From NCBI GenBank assembly GCA_024742815.1, contig JANSXX010000008.1:62001-126000 (forward strand): a DNA stretch of 64,000 nucleotides, read 5' to 3'. Of the stretch, positions 16,677 through 24,638 are shown piece after piece. Below the pieces are notes generated by a model, which was not told where the DNA came from, ran no database searches, and saw only the letters and a program-made list of their open reading frames with translations. The position numbers were made by a program, and so were the translations under genes. Each line of letters begins with the position of its first letter. Positions within the stretch are counted from its first letter, which is position 1. Source of the stretch: HXMU1420-13 sp024742815 (lineage in GTDB: Bacteria; Bacteroidota; Rhodothermia; Balneolales; Balneolaceae).

Positions 16677-17563
16677 TACAGCGTTTTTAAAATCGCATTC
16701 TTCACATCGATCAAACTCTCAACTTGTCCAAATTGATCCGCATTTTTTCCATAAACCATCAAAGGCACTGCATTTCGTGTATGGGTTTTTACTGAAAGAT
16801 CTTCCAGATTTCCATGATCACTGGTGATTACGAGAGTATCCTTACTTTTCATGTGCTTTAAAATATGAACTAAGAATTCATCCAGAGGTTTAAGCACTCG
16901 TTCGGCATCTTCTTCACTTTTGTTATGGCCAGCTTTATCGGTGAGATAATACTCATACAATACTAAATCGTAATCCGGCACAATATTTAATAAACGATGA
17001 GCTGCATCGGTCGCGGTGATTTTTGGGATGTTGATATTTAACCGGTCTCGCCAGGCATTTTGCACAATTTCTGCCGTAAGCGCTTCTTCATTTTCTATTT
17101 CTTTGATGGAATTGAGTCGAAGATTCGCTGCTTTTGTCATTAAGGTGGTACAACTCCATCGATTTCTCTTTTTGGCGAATTCGAAAAAAATGGGAGGATA
17201 GGCATTCATGAAATACGGAGTTTTTCCTGCATCCTGCACCGCATGAAAAATGCTCTGCTTTTTTAACAATGGCTTGATGCCCGAATGCGGATAAGGCCCA
17301 AAATGCTTCCCAATTTCTTTACTGGCATTTACTCCGGTAAATAGAGTGGTCTGACCGGTACCACTCTGTGGTAATCCTTCCACATCAAGATTTGCATCAA
17401 TGGGTTTAAACAGATGATTCTCCTGCAAGATTACTTTTGGATCCTCATAAAAATCTCCATCCGAAAGTATTTGGAAACTCTCATACGTTGATTCAAAAAA
17501 AGGATTTTCAGTTCCTCGTTTTCCTAATCCAACTCCATCAACAAAAAGAAAAATTACCGCCAA
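16676..17563 (-). CDS. Alkaline-phosphatase superfamily metalloenzyme (iPGM-like)
   Basis: A 295-residue protein with the fold pattern of 2,3-bisphosphoglycerate-independent phosphoglycerate mutase and related metalloenzymes: FLFVDGVGLG (metal Asp8), the putative nucleophile region GLPQSGTGQTTLFTG (about 61-75), the DKAGH block near 210, and TSDHGNLED near 247 plus a late histidine in VKTHTRN (metal ligands). It is far shorter than true iPGM (about 510 residues) and lacks the inserted transferase domain, so it probably acts as a phosphatase or phosphodiesterase rather than a mutase. One base separates it from dtd, so they are one operon. Confidence 0.75.
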   Translation of the reverse strand: MAVIFLFVDGVGLGKRGTENPFFESTYESFQILSDGDFYEDPKVILQENHLFKPIDANLDVEGLPQSGTGQTTLFTGVNASKEIGKHFGPYPHSGIKPLLKKQSIFHAVQDAGKTPYFMNAYPPIFFEFAKKRNRWSCTTLMTKAANLRLNSIKEIENEEALTAEIVQNAWRDRLNINIPKITATDAAHRLLNIVPDYDLVLYEYYLTDKAGHNKSEEDAERVLKPLDEFLVHILKHMKSKDTLVITSDHGNLEDLSVKTHTRNAVPLMVYGKNADQFGQVESLIDVKNAILKTL

Positions 17564-17564
17564 A

Positions 17565-18005
17565 CTACTTCTCCAATATCAGTGTAACCGGACCATCATT
17601 TACGAGATGTACATCCATCATAGCTCCAAATTTTCCACCCTGAATATTTAACGACGAATTTGATTGGAAGTACTCAATCATCTGATCATACATTGGTTCC
17701 GCTTTCTCAGGTCGTGCTGCGGCAATAAAACTAGGACGGGTTCCTTTTCGGGCATCCCCATACAAAGTGAATTGAGAAACAACCAGAATTCCACCTTCCA
17801 CATCACTCACCGATCGATTCATTTTCCCCTCATCATCTTCGAAAATTCTAAGTTTTAGAATCTTTTCGCACATCCATTTCAGTTGATCATCGGTATCATC
17901 TTCGTGGATGCCCACAAGTAAAAGAAGTCCTTGCTCGATGGCACCGGTTATCTCGTTACCCACGGTAACACTTGCTTCTTTCACGCGCTGAACTACAATT
18001 TTCAT
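17565..18005 (-). CDS. dtd: D-aminoacyl-tRNA deacylase
   Basis: DTD removes D-amino acids (and glycine from tRNA-Ala) mischarged on tRNAs. The 146-residue protein has the two active-site motifs at expected places: SQFTLYG (77-83) and GPVT (138-141), and the family start MKIVVQRVKEASVTV. Length is normal. It leads a two-gene minus-strand operon with the metalloenzyme gene, which follows after one base. The DnaA-box-rich spacer lies immediately upstream. Confidence 0.95.
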   Translation of the reverse strand: MKIVVQRVKEASVTVGNEITGAIEQGLLLLVGIHEDDTDDQLKWMCEKILKLRIFEDDEGKMNRSVSDVEGGILVVSQFTLYGDARKGTRPSFIAAARPEKAEPMYDQMIEYFQSNSSLNIQGGKFGAMMDVHLVNDGPVTLILEK

Positions 18006-18440
18006 AGGGGATATTTATGTGGATTACTTTGTGGATAGCCGCCGAATAACATTGGGATAATTCAAACTGCCAAAAGTTCTGAACAAGTTTCCACAAAGTT
18101 CTGATCTAATCAACAATCAAAAAGAATAACTTTTGATGTTAACAGAATTTCTGTGTCGATTATGTGCAATGCTTGTGTGTATGTGGAGAACATTTTTAAA
18201 ATTTCTGTAAGTAGTTAAAAATAAGCGTTCACTTTTCAACAATAGTATCCACAAGATGCTGTCAAGTTTTGTTCAAAAAAATGAAAAGTTTGTTATCCAC
18301 AAATCCACACTGCCTAATACTATATACTAAATTTAAAAATCTCATCATGTTTGTAAGAAAGGGTGTGGAAAAGATTTAGAAATTCATCCCTTTACACTCT
18401 TTGAAGAATCTTATATTTCTGAGAAGAAATTTTTGAATGA
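18006..18440. other. Candidate replication origin: DnaA-box cluster between divergent genes
   Basis: DnaA-box-like 9-mers (consensus TTATCCACA) occur at 18018-18026 (TGTGGATTA, 8/9), 18030-18038 (TGTGGATAG, 8/9), 18087-18095 (GTTTCCACA, 7/9), 18182-18190 (TGTGGAGAA, 8/9), 18245-18253 (GTATCCACA, 8/9), 18293-18301 (TTATCCACA, 9/9), 18301-18309 (AAATCCACA, 7/9) and 18364-18372 (TGTGGAAAA, 8/9). AT-rich stretches lie at 18190-18240 and 18310-18350. The spacer sits between divergent dtd and the YfiT-like gene. Against an origin: dnaA is not in view, and the rpsP-rplS run at 6-8 kb points toward the site, which would be head-on with a fork moving left. Confidence 0.5.
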
Positions 18441-18959
18441 ATGGACAGAAAATTCCCAATCGGTACTTTTGATCTAAAAGCAGTTTTTACCCAGCAAAAC
18501 GTTCCAGAGTTAATTGAGGAGATAAAAGCACTTCCTAAAAAAATTCAGAATGAGCTGTACTACGCAGAAGTTGATCAACTAAACACACCTTATCGCGAAG
18601 GTGGTTGGACAGTTAAGCAAGTAGTTCATCATATCGGCGACAGCCACATGAATGCATTGATGCGATTTAAGTTAGCGTTGACGGAAGATAATCCCACGAT
18701 TAAACCTTACGATGAACTCGCCTGGTCGAAAACGGCTGATTATGTAAAAGTTCCCATTCAGGATTCTGTAGATTTTATTTCGATCATACACAAAAAGTGG
18801 GGAGCAATTTTAGACGATATGACTGATGCTGATTTTGCCAGAACCTTTGTTCATCCCGAAGGAAATTATCCTACCGATTTACTCCACACATTAGCCATGT
18901 ATGTTTGGCATGGCAATCATCACTTAGCTCATATTAAATTAGTTACCAATCCACAATGA
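18441..18959 (+). CDS. DinB/YfiT-like metal-dependent hydrolase (bacillithiol transferase-like)
   Basis: A 172-residue four-helix DinB-superfamily protein close to B. subtilis YfiT/BstA. The family pattern is visible: PIGTFD start, REGGWTVKQVVHHIGDSHMN (metal His near 67), NPTIKPYDELAWSKTADY, and YVWHGNHHLAHIK near the C-terminus (two more His ligands). Members bind zinc or nickel through three histidines and may conjugate or hydrolyse thiol adducts. The stop overlaps the purM start by four bases (ATGA at 18956), indicating translational coupling. Confidence 0.8.
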   Translation: MDRKFPIGTFDLKAVFTQQNVPELIEEIKALPKKIQNELYYAEVDQLNTPYREGGWTVKQVVHHIGDSHMNALMRFKLALTEDNPTIKPYDELAWSKTADYVKVPIQDSVDFISIIHKKWGAILDDMTDADFARTFVHPEGNYPTDLLHTLAMYVWHGNHHLAHIKLVTNPQ

Positions 18960-19966
18960 CAAAAAAATCGATTACCTACAAAGATGCCGGCGTTGACATT
19001 AAAGCCGGAGAAGAACTTGTGAATTCCATCAAAGGGATGGTAAAAGAAACCCACAGCGATGCTGTTTTGTCCAATATTGGAGGATTTGGAGGTTTCTTTA
19101 AACCTGATTTAGGTGCATTTAAAAATCCCGTGTTTGTGAGCTCGGTGGATGGTGTGGGCACTAAGTTGATTGTAGCCTTTAAAGCCGGCAAATACGATAC
19201 CGTTGGGCAGTGTTTGGTAAATCATTGCATTAATGACATTGCCGTTTGTGGAGCCACTCCGCTTTTCTTTTTGGATTACTTTTCAACCGGAAAACTGGAG
19301 CAAGGCGTGGGTGTGGAAGTGATTCGCGGATTTGCCACTGCTTGTAAAGAAAACGGTGTAGCTTTGATTGGAGGCGAAACTGCCGAGATGCCCGATATTT
19401 ACGGCGAAGGAGAATTTGATCTGGCCGGGACCATTGTAGGAATTGTAGATGAAGACCAAGTAATAAACGGATCCGGTATTACCGAAGGCAATGTGTTGAT
19501 CGGTTTTAAAAGCTCGGGGTTACACACCAATGGCTACTCGCTAGCTCGAAAAGTGTTGTTTAGTGAATACGGTGTAAACGATTATGTAGAAGAACTGGGC
19601 AGCACTGTAGCTGAAGAATTACTACAAGTTCACCGCTCCTATTTACCGATCATTTCTGCCCTAAAGGTGATGGATGGCGTAAACGGGTTTTCCCATATTA
19701 CCGGTGGTGGAATGGTTGGAAACACTAAACGTATTTTACCCGATGGTTTAGCCTTGGATATTAATTGGGATTCCTGGGAACGTCCGCCTGTGTACAAACT
19801 CATCCAAGAAATTGGCAACGTCCCCGAAGAAGACATGCAAGCTACCTTCAATCTTGGAATTGGCTTAGTAGCCGTTGTTGCCGCCGATCAGGTAGCTGCG
19901 GTAAAAGCCAAAGCTGCTGAGCTGGGAGAAGAGGTTTTTGAGGTGGGGAGGGTAATTAAGAATTAA
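18956..19966 (+). CDS. purM: Phosphoribosylformylglycinamidine cyclo-ligase (AIR synthetase)
   Basis: PurM carries out the fifth step of purine synthesis, closing FGAM to AIR with ATP. The 336-residue product shows ITYKDAGVDIKAGEELV, IGGFGGFFKPD, VSSVDGVGTKL, CVNDIA-like NHCINDIAVCGATPLFFLDY, IGGETAEMPDIY and GFSHITGGGMVGNTKRILP, all diagnostic. Length is normal. It is coupled to the YfiT-like gene through ATGA. A short AATTAAG-type microrepeat follows the stop. Confidence 0.97.
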   Translation: MTKKSITYKDAGVDIKAGEELVNSIKGMVKETHSDAVLSNIGGFGGFFKPDLGAFKNPVFVSSVDGVGTKLIVAFKAGKYDTVGQCLVNHCINDIAVCGATPLFFLDYFSTGKLEQGVGVEVIRGFATACKENGVALIGGETAEMPDIYGEGEFDLAGTIVGIVDEDQVINGSGITEGNVLIGFKSSGLHTNGYSLARKVLFSEYGVNDYVEELGSTVAEELLQVHRSYLPIISALKVMDGVNGFSHITGGGMVGNTKRILPDGLALDINWDSWERPPVYKLIQEIGNVPEEDMQATFNLGIGLVAVVAADQVAAVKAKAAELGEEVFEVGRVIKN

Positions 19967-20083
19967 GAATTAAGAATAGGGTAAAGGTTTAGCCATAAAG
20001 TTTTCTTTATTTTTATTTAAGTACCATTTCAAAAATCCCCATCACTCTTAGTTTAGTTTAGTGAAATTAAGGTTACAAATCTA

Positions 20084-20674
20084 TCAATTCACACTTTCAC
20101 AAATCTTATGTTGTTCCTCTCGAAGTGCTTGAAATGCTGCATTTTCAGCTGAGTCAGGCCAAGCGTTGAAATCAACATAAATTGTTTGAAGTGAAATAAT
20201 TAATGAGTTATTACCACAGGTTCCATAAGTTTTGATAGTACCACGACCACCAATATTTTTGCCCGAAATATCATTAATATCAAATTTAATATTTTTCAGT
20301 AGTGAACCTGGAGAAGAAGTACGGATTATGAATGTGCTGTCGGCCTCAATATGTTTTCTCCATACGAAGTGTGAGTGAATTTCGGGCTCCTCCTTTACAT
20401 TAGTCAGAATGTTAACTCTCTCAGGAGATCCGTCCAGATTAATTATCACTGTTCTAGTTAAGTAGAGAGTTAATATGATGAAAAACGCATAAATCCCAGT
20501 TCCAATTAACGTTTTAGTTTTCTTAGTTTTTTCCTTAGTTAGTAAATGAGCGAAACAGAAAACTGCTGTTGGAACCAGAAGTCGAACTGACCCTCCCAAA
20601 GTTGGAATTAAAAGGAGCACTGTCAGAATTAGAAATAACCATGCGCTACTATTAAGAAGGTTTGTGAATTTCAT
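20084..20674 (-). CDS. Hypothetical membrane protein
   Basis: Not recognised. 196 residues with three hydrophobic segments (about 9-26, 30-47 and 56-73), then a soluble C-terminal region (about 80-196) with beta-type spacing and an isolated Cys pair (YGTCGNN, EQHKICESVN). The base composition is AT-rich relative to purM. The neighbouring minus-strand gene at 20722 lies 47 bp upstream and may be co-transcribed. Confidence 0.5.
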   Translation of the reverse strand: MKFTNLLNSSAWLFLILTVLLLIPTLGGSVRLLVPTAVFCFAHLLTKEKTKKTKTLIGTGIYAFFIILTLYLTRTVIINLDGSPERVNILTNVKEEPEIHSHFVWRKHIEADSTFIIRTSSPGSLLKNIKFDINDISGKNIGGRGTIKTYGTCGNNSLIISLQTIYVDFNAWPDSAENAAFQALREEQHKICESVN

Positions 20675-20721
20675 GGTGCTTACAGAAGCTTACGGCGGTT
20701 TGTATAAGAAAAGTGGAGGAT

Positions 20722-21489
20722 TTAAGACCACCAACTTTTCAATTTAGACCATAGTTCATTCTTGTTATACTCTTTTGATTTAGCAGAATCTCCGCCATTA
20801 TTTTTATACGTTGTTGTATGCTGTCTTTTTTTTATTTTCAAATTGTCCTTTGACTCGAATATTGTTTTTCCTATATCATTCCATTCCCACCAATACACGC
20901 AGATGTCATCACTTTTACACTTAGGGCAAGTCTTTAGCCAACTTTGCAATTCCGAAACTTCGATTTCAGTTTTATTCAAATAGTCTTTGATTCTGAGGCG
21001 TTCAGATTCAATTTCTTTTGCGTCTATCCAATTTGAAATTGGTAAGAGGTTCTCCAGTTGATTTTTACTTATCAAATCTGTAATTAATATTGGCAAATAT
21101 TTGAATGAAAGATAATGTTCAATATTATTTTCATCCAACCTTGAATGTCCACAGTTTCTACACCTCCAACCACTTAACTGCCCATTTCCATATTTGTAAA
21201 ACTCAGGTTTCGTTGGTGCTGAGTCAATTCGTTGTTTCGCTAGATTCCAAGACAAATTTTTGATTGTATCAAACACTTGGTTGTGCCAAATACCTAATTT
21301 GTCAGTACCTCCAACAGATAAGTCATTTATAGAACCCATTCCACCATACGCACCTAGATGATGTTTTACATCTTTTTTAGACTCCCACAGTTCAATATCT
21401 GTACTTACCCAATTTGCCCAATGAGAATTGTCAGACTCTTCTAGAAGTCGTTTTAATATTTCCAATGATATTTTATAGTGGTCTGTCAT
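20722..21489 (-). CDS. Hypothetical protein with zinc-ribbon-like cysteines
   Basis: Not recognised. From the ATG at 21489 (MTDHYKISLEILKRLLEESD) the protein has 255 residues; the longer frame begins with GTG at 21531. Two CxxC pairs (CRNCGHSRLDE in the first half, CPKCKSDDIC later) suggest a split zinc ribbon. The N-terminal part resembles small cytosolic Bacteroidota proteins with an HW-type motif (DNSHWANWVSTDIELWESK), and a Lys/Asn-rich tail ends in WSKLKSWWS. No signal peptide. AT-rich, an accessory gene. Confidence 0.5.
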   Translation of the reverse strand: MTDHYKISLEILKRLLEESDNSHWANWVSTDIELWESKKDVKHHLGAYGGMGSINDLSVGGTDKLGIWHNQVFDTIKNLSWNLAKQRIDSAPTKPEFYKYGNGQLSGWRCRNCGHSRLDENNIEHYLSFKYLPILITDLISKNQLENLLPISNWIDAKEIESERLRIKDYLNKTEIEVSELQSWLKTCPKCKSDDICVYWWEWNDIGKTIFESKDNLKIKKRQHTTTYKNNGGDSAKSKEYNKNELWSKLKSWWS

Positions 21490-21956
21490 TCTGCTTGTAT
21501 ACAACAACAGAGTAAAATGAATAGAGTTCACTTTATCCCTATTTCAGCTTTAGGATTTATTCATCTTGTTCTATTATTTTCAGGAATAAACTTATGTTTG
21601 TTCTAATTTTATCTAAGAATGGTTTGCGTTAAGCCCCAGCATTTTTATTACCCTATCGAAGAAAGCGTTAATTATATAAAAGCACAAGGCTTAGTGGGTG
21701 GGTGGAGGAATGGGATTCAATATTCAATATCCAATATTGAACACTCAATGAACAAGTGAATTCCTCTAATACCATTCCTTTGTGTTCTCAGTGAACTCTG
21801 TGGTTAAACTGAGATTCTAACATGGGTAAATCGATATAACTTCTTTTATTCCTTACTGTACGTACCAAGGCTAATAAACATCAAAAAACCAGATGATGAA
21901 AATTAGAAGGCACCCTTTACTCAAATAATTAATAGTGGTTTCAACTATCTTTCGGG
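21490..21956. repeat. 467-bp spacer with extragenic microrepeats
   Basis: No convincing gene. It contains an alternating ATTCAATATTCAATATCC / AATATTGAACACTCAAT microrepeat at 21716-21752 and, at 21782-21808, a 27-bp element (GTGTTCTCAGTGAACTCTG then TGGTTAAA) that recurs identically at 22734-22760. These are degenerate extragenic repeats of a kind spread through many bacterial genomes. Confidence 0.5.
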
Positions 21957-22391
21957 ATGCGTAAAAAAGCTTGGTTACAAATCGCGGCGATGGGTTGTTT
22001 TATCATTGCCATCACCCATGTGGGTATCGCCATTGTTGGTGGTGATTGGTACGTATTTTTTGGGGCCGGACAAGAAATGGCCGACATGGACGCCTCGGGG
22101 AGTTGGTACCCGTTTACCCTTACAATGATCATTGCCTTGGTGTTTTCGATCTGGGGATGTTACGCATTATCGGCAATTGGCGAGATCAGAAGATTGCCGC
22201 TACAGAAAACGGCGTTGAGAATAATTTCAGCAGTATTACTTCTGAGAGGCTTGTCGGGATTCATCCTGCCTTTTGTTAGCAATCACCCTTTTATTCTACA
22301 AAACTCCAATTCTTTTTGGATGATAACCTCAGCCATTAGTTCAGCTTTGGGTGTGTTTTTTTTAATGGGGTTGATCGGGATGAAAAAGTAG
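21957..22391 (+). CDS. Small four-helix membrane protein
   Basis: A 144-residue integral membrane protein with four hydrophobic helices (about 8-30, 52-74, 84-103, 119-140) and a conserved-looking GAGQEMADMD loop between helices 1 and 2. The function is not known; similar short proteins are annotated only as conserved membrane proteins. TATCTTTC, close to the TAnnTTTG -7 element, lies just before the start codon. Convergent with the ParD-like gene. Confidence 0.55.
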   Translation: MRKKAWLQIAAMGCFIIAITHVGIAIVGGDWYVFFGAGQEMADMDASGSWYPFTLTMIIALVFSIWGCYALSAIGEIRRLPLQKTALRIISAVLLLRGLSGFILPFVSNHPFILQNSNSFWMITSAISSALGVFFLMGLIGMKK

Positions 22392-22412
22392 CTCGTTTAT
22401 TTCAAGTGACTT

Positions 22413-22664
22413 TTAAAAGTCATCCTTCATGGTCGTCTTCAAATGAGCTAAATTAGCTTCAGGGTCAAAGTCTTCAACCATACCACTATCAATCCCTTGC
22501 TGAATGGCATTTTTAAGTGCTTTGACTTTTGCCTCTTCTTCTTCCAGTAATCTTAATCCGGCACGAATAACTTCACTAGCATTTTTGAACCGACCTTCCT
22601 CAATACTTTCTTTAACAAAGTTATCGAAGTAATTGCCCAATGATATAGATGTGTTTTTACTCAT
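22413..22664 (-). CDS. ParD-like type II antitoxin, no toxin adjacent
   Basis: An 83-residue ribbon-helix-helix antitoxin: MSKNTSISLGNYFDNFVKES, then GRFKNASEVIRAGLRLLEEEE, the ParD hallmark. A C-terminal toxin-binding tail follows (GMVEDFDPEANLAHLKTTMK). The ATG at 22664 is used; the longer frame would add 19 hydrophobic residues from spacer DNA. parE normally follows directly, but here the downstream DNA runs within 22 bp into a convergent membrane gene, so the toxin is missing. Confidence 0.8.
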   Translation of the reverse strand: MSKNTSISLGNYFDNFVKESIEEGRFKNASEVIRAGLRLLEEEEAKVKALKNAIQQGIDSGMVEDFDPEANLAHLKTTMKDDF

Positions 22665-22733
22665 AGCTAATAAATTACCAAAAATTGGTAAAAACTCAAT
22701 GTATAAGTAGATTCGTCTCAAAACCTTTACTCG

Positions 22734-22760
22734 GTGTTCTCAGTGAACTCTGTGGTTAAA
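22734..22760. repeat. Second copy of 27-bp extragenic element
   Basis: Identical over 27 bp to 21782-21808 (GTGTTCTCAGTGAACTCTG then TGGTTAAA). The two copies flank the small membrane gene and the orphan parD, about 0.95 kb apart and in the same orientation. Confidence 0.7.
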
Positions 22761-22816
22761 ACGTGATCATAACCTTGGTACAATTGATATGGTTGAGTAC
22801 AATAATTTAAGCTGGC

Positions 22817-23461
22817 TTAATATTCGATCGTCAACTTTAATGGTTGAAAATCTTTCGATTTTCCCTGTCTTCTGTTATCGAAGCTTAGTGTGAGCCAATT
22901 TCTGGAGCTTGCCATAAACTCTAACCTCTCTTCATTATTGAAGTGTTCAAGAAATTGTGTTTCAGTTCCTTTTTTGTATTCAAATAATGTCTTTGTTAAA
23001 GAAGAGATTCCATTACCGTGATTATTCGGTTCATCCACATTTTTCTTTTGTCCTTTAAATGGCAACCTAAAGGTCCATGGTAAATTCGGATTGCTATCAT
23101 TTTTTATGATGTCAATTGCCATTCCCTGAGGAAAATATTCCGGTTGATAAGAAAATGATTGTTTGAACAAAACATTGGTGTCGTCTGAGTTTACTAAACA
23201 AAGACCGAAGGGAGAACAATGTTTGCTTTCAAAATTTGCACGGTTCCATAGTCCGGTAGGCATGGTTTGAGTACTTTTTATTTCGTTTTCATCATGAATC
23301 CAAAGAATTTCCAGGAAGAAGTTTGAGAAATAGAATTTTCTGTTTGCTGTACCTTGCCCTTTATGAACCCTGCTGCTGCCTTCGATCAATCCAAAATCAA
23401 CTAAGTCATTAGCAATTGTTCCGTTGTCCGTGGTGAATATGAAAATATGGTCAATTACCAT
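22817..23461 (-). CDS. VOC (glyoxalase-like) superfamily protein
   Basis: A 214-residue protein starting MVIDHIFIFTTDNGTIANDL, the beta-alpha-beta opening of vicinal-oxygen-chelate proteins, with the substrate-side pattern GTANRKFYFSNFFLEILWIHDENE. This matches the glyoxalase-like (Glyoxalase_3) group found in many Bacteroidota. The metal and substrate are unknown. It lies 18 bp downstream of the PD40 lipoprotein gene on the same strand, so they may share a transcript. Confidence 0.65.
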   Translation of the reverse strand: MVIDHIFIFTTDNGTIANDLVDFGLIEGSSRVHKGQGTANRKFYFSNFFLEILWIHDENEIKSTQTMPTGLWNRANFESKHCSPFGLCLVNSDDTNVLFKQSFSYQPEYFPQGMAIDIIKNDSNPNLPWTFRLPFKGQKKNVDEPNNHGNGISSLTKTLFEYKKGTETQFLEHFNNEERLEFMASSRNWLTLSFDNRRQGKSKDFQPLKLTIEY

Positions 23462-23479
23462 CAGGTTAGGCTTTTTAAA

Positions 23480-24436
23480 TTAAAACAGACTATCAAGATT
23501 TAAATACTCTGTTTCCACAAAAAAGATATTCCACTGGCCGTATTCGTAGTTGCCTAAGTTTTCGGCTCGACTAAAAAAGAAGTACTTACCATCCCGCGAA
23601 AAACGTGGACTACTTTCTTCATCAGCAGTATTTATCAAAGCTCCCATAGGTCGGGCTCTGCTCCAACCGGTTTCGGTTTTTTTGCTTACGAATAAATCCT
23701 CGCCACCTCCACTATTTGGAATACCGTAGCTATTGAATATCAGATAGTTTCCATCGGGAGAAATGACAGCTGAATACACCCAGAATTTTTCATCCTCAAA
23801 AATACCGGTTACTTCTTCCGGTTCGGTAAAAGTAGTTCCATCAAATTGGGTGTTGTACAGTTGAATACTTTCCGAGCCACGCATCATGGTGGTGAAGTAA
23901 AAGGTGCGATTGTCGTTCGTGAAAAAGAAATTGTTATTGGAAGATGGCCATTGTTCGCCTTCTTCTTGAACCGCATTGATGGGTGCGGGTAATGGTGTTG
24001 GTTCGCTCCACTCCTCGCCTACTTTTTCCATCATCCAAACATTCATATCAAAATTACCCAGATTCGGTTTACCGGGTATTGGTCGTTCTGATCCGAAAAA
24101 CAAATATTTGCCATCCGGAGTAATGTGTGCGGTTTCGTCTCTATCGGTTGAAAACGGTGCTAAAGTCGGGGTCGTCCAGCTGCCGTTTACAAACTCACTT
24201 TGATAGATTTTTTGTTTTTCCTCTGGCGCTCTTCGTGTGAAATAAATACTTCGTCCATCGGTAGAAAAGGTTAACTCAAACTCGCTTTTTTCTGCAGTTG
24301 AGATCACTCCCTCTCCAAACAGAGTAGGTGTTGAAACGGTTGTAGCAGAATAGTTTACTGCAGGAGTTGAATCGGGAGAACTGCAGCAAACAGTGCTGGC
24401 AAAGAGTAAAATGGATAAAAAAGAATACGGTTTCAT
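23480..24436 (-). CDS. PD40 (WD40-like) beta-propeller lipoprotein
   Basis: A 318-residue exported lipoprotein with signal sequence and lipobox region (FASTVCCSSPDS, candidate lipidated Cys18). At least five TolB/PD40-type blades are visible as repeated S-x-DG-R/K-x-I/L-x-F motifs: FSTDGRSIYFTRR, ITPDGKYLFFGSE, ISPDGNYLIFNSY, FSRDGKYFFFSRA. Such propellers mediate protein binding or act as lytic enzymes, but no catalytic motif is seen. The arrangement fits a periplasmic or surface sensor protein. Confidence 0.75.
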   Translation of the reverse strand: MKPYSFLSILLFASTVCCSSPDSTPAVNYSATTVSTPTLFGEGVISTAEKSEFELTFSTDGRSIYFTRRAPEEKQKIYQSEFVNGSWTTPTLAPFSTDRDETAHITPDGKYLFFGSERPIPGKPNLGNFDMNVWMMEKVGEEWSEPTPLPAPINAVQEEGEQWPSSNNNFFFTNDNRTFYFTTMMRGSESIQLYNTQFDGTTFTEPEEVTGIFEDEKFWVYSAVISPDGNYLIFNSYGIPNSGGGEDLFVSKKTETGWSRARPMGALINTADEESSPRFSRDGKYFFFSRAENLGNYEYGQWNIFFVETEYLNLDSLF

Positions 24437-24585
24437 AAGTGTGTTATTAAGGATGGATGACCTTTAGAATAACACGTTGTGAACTCGTTTTATCCGTTAT
24501 AAGGTATGCGGAACATAATAAACCGCTAAAGAAAGTGAAGAGCAATATCGATGGGAATTAAATCGCTCTAAAATATTAACTAAAC

Positions 24586-24614
24586 AAAAAAACCCGAGAC
24601 ATCTCGGGTTTTCA
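24586..24614 (-). terminator. Intrinsic terminator of the sugar dehydrogenase gene
   Basis: On the minus strand AACCCGAG, loop ATGT, CTCGGGTT is followed by TTTTTGTTT. It lies 25 bp beyond the stop of the gene at 24639. Confidence 0.9.
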
Positions 24615-24638
24615 TTTCCTGATAAATAAAGTAGCTAA

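Noticed and set aside
16676..17563. A true phosphoglycerate mutase (gpmI).
   Set aside because: The protein is only 295 residues and lacks the inserted phosphotransferase domain, so only a metalloenzyme-superfamily name is justified.
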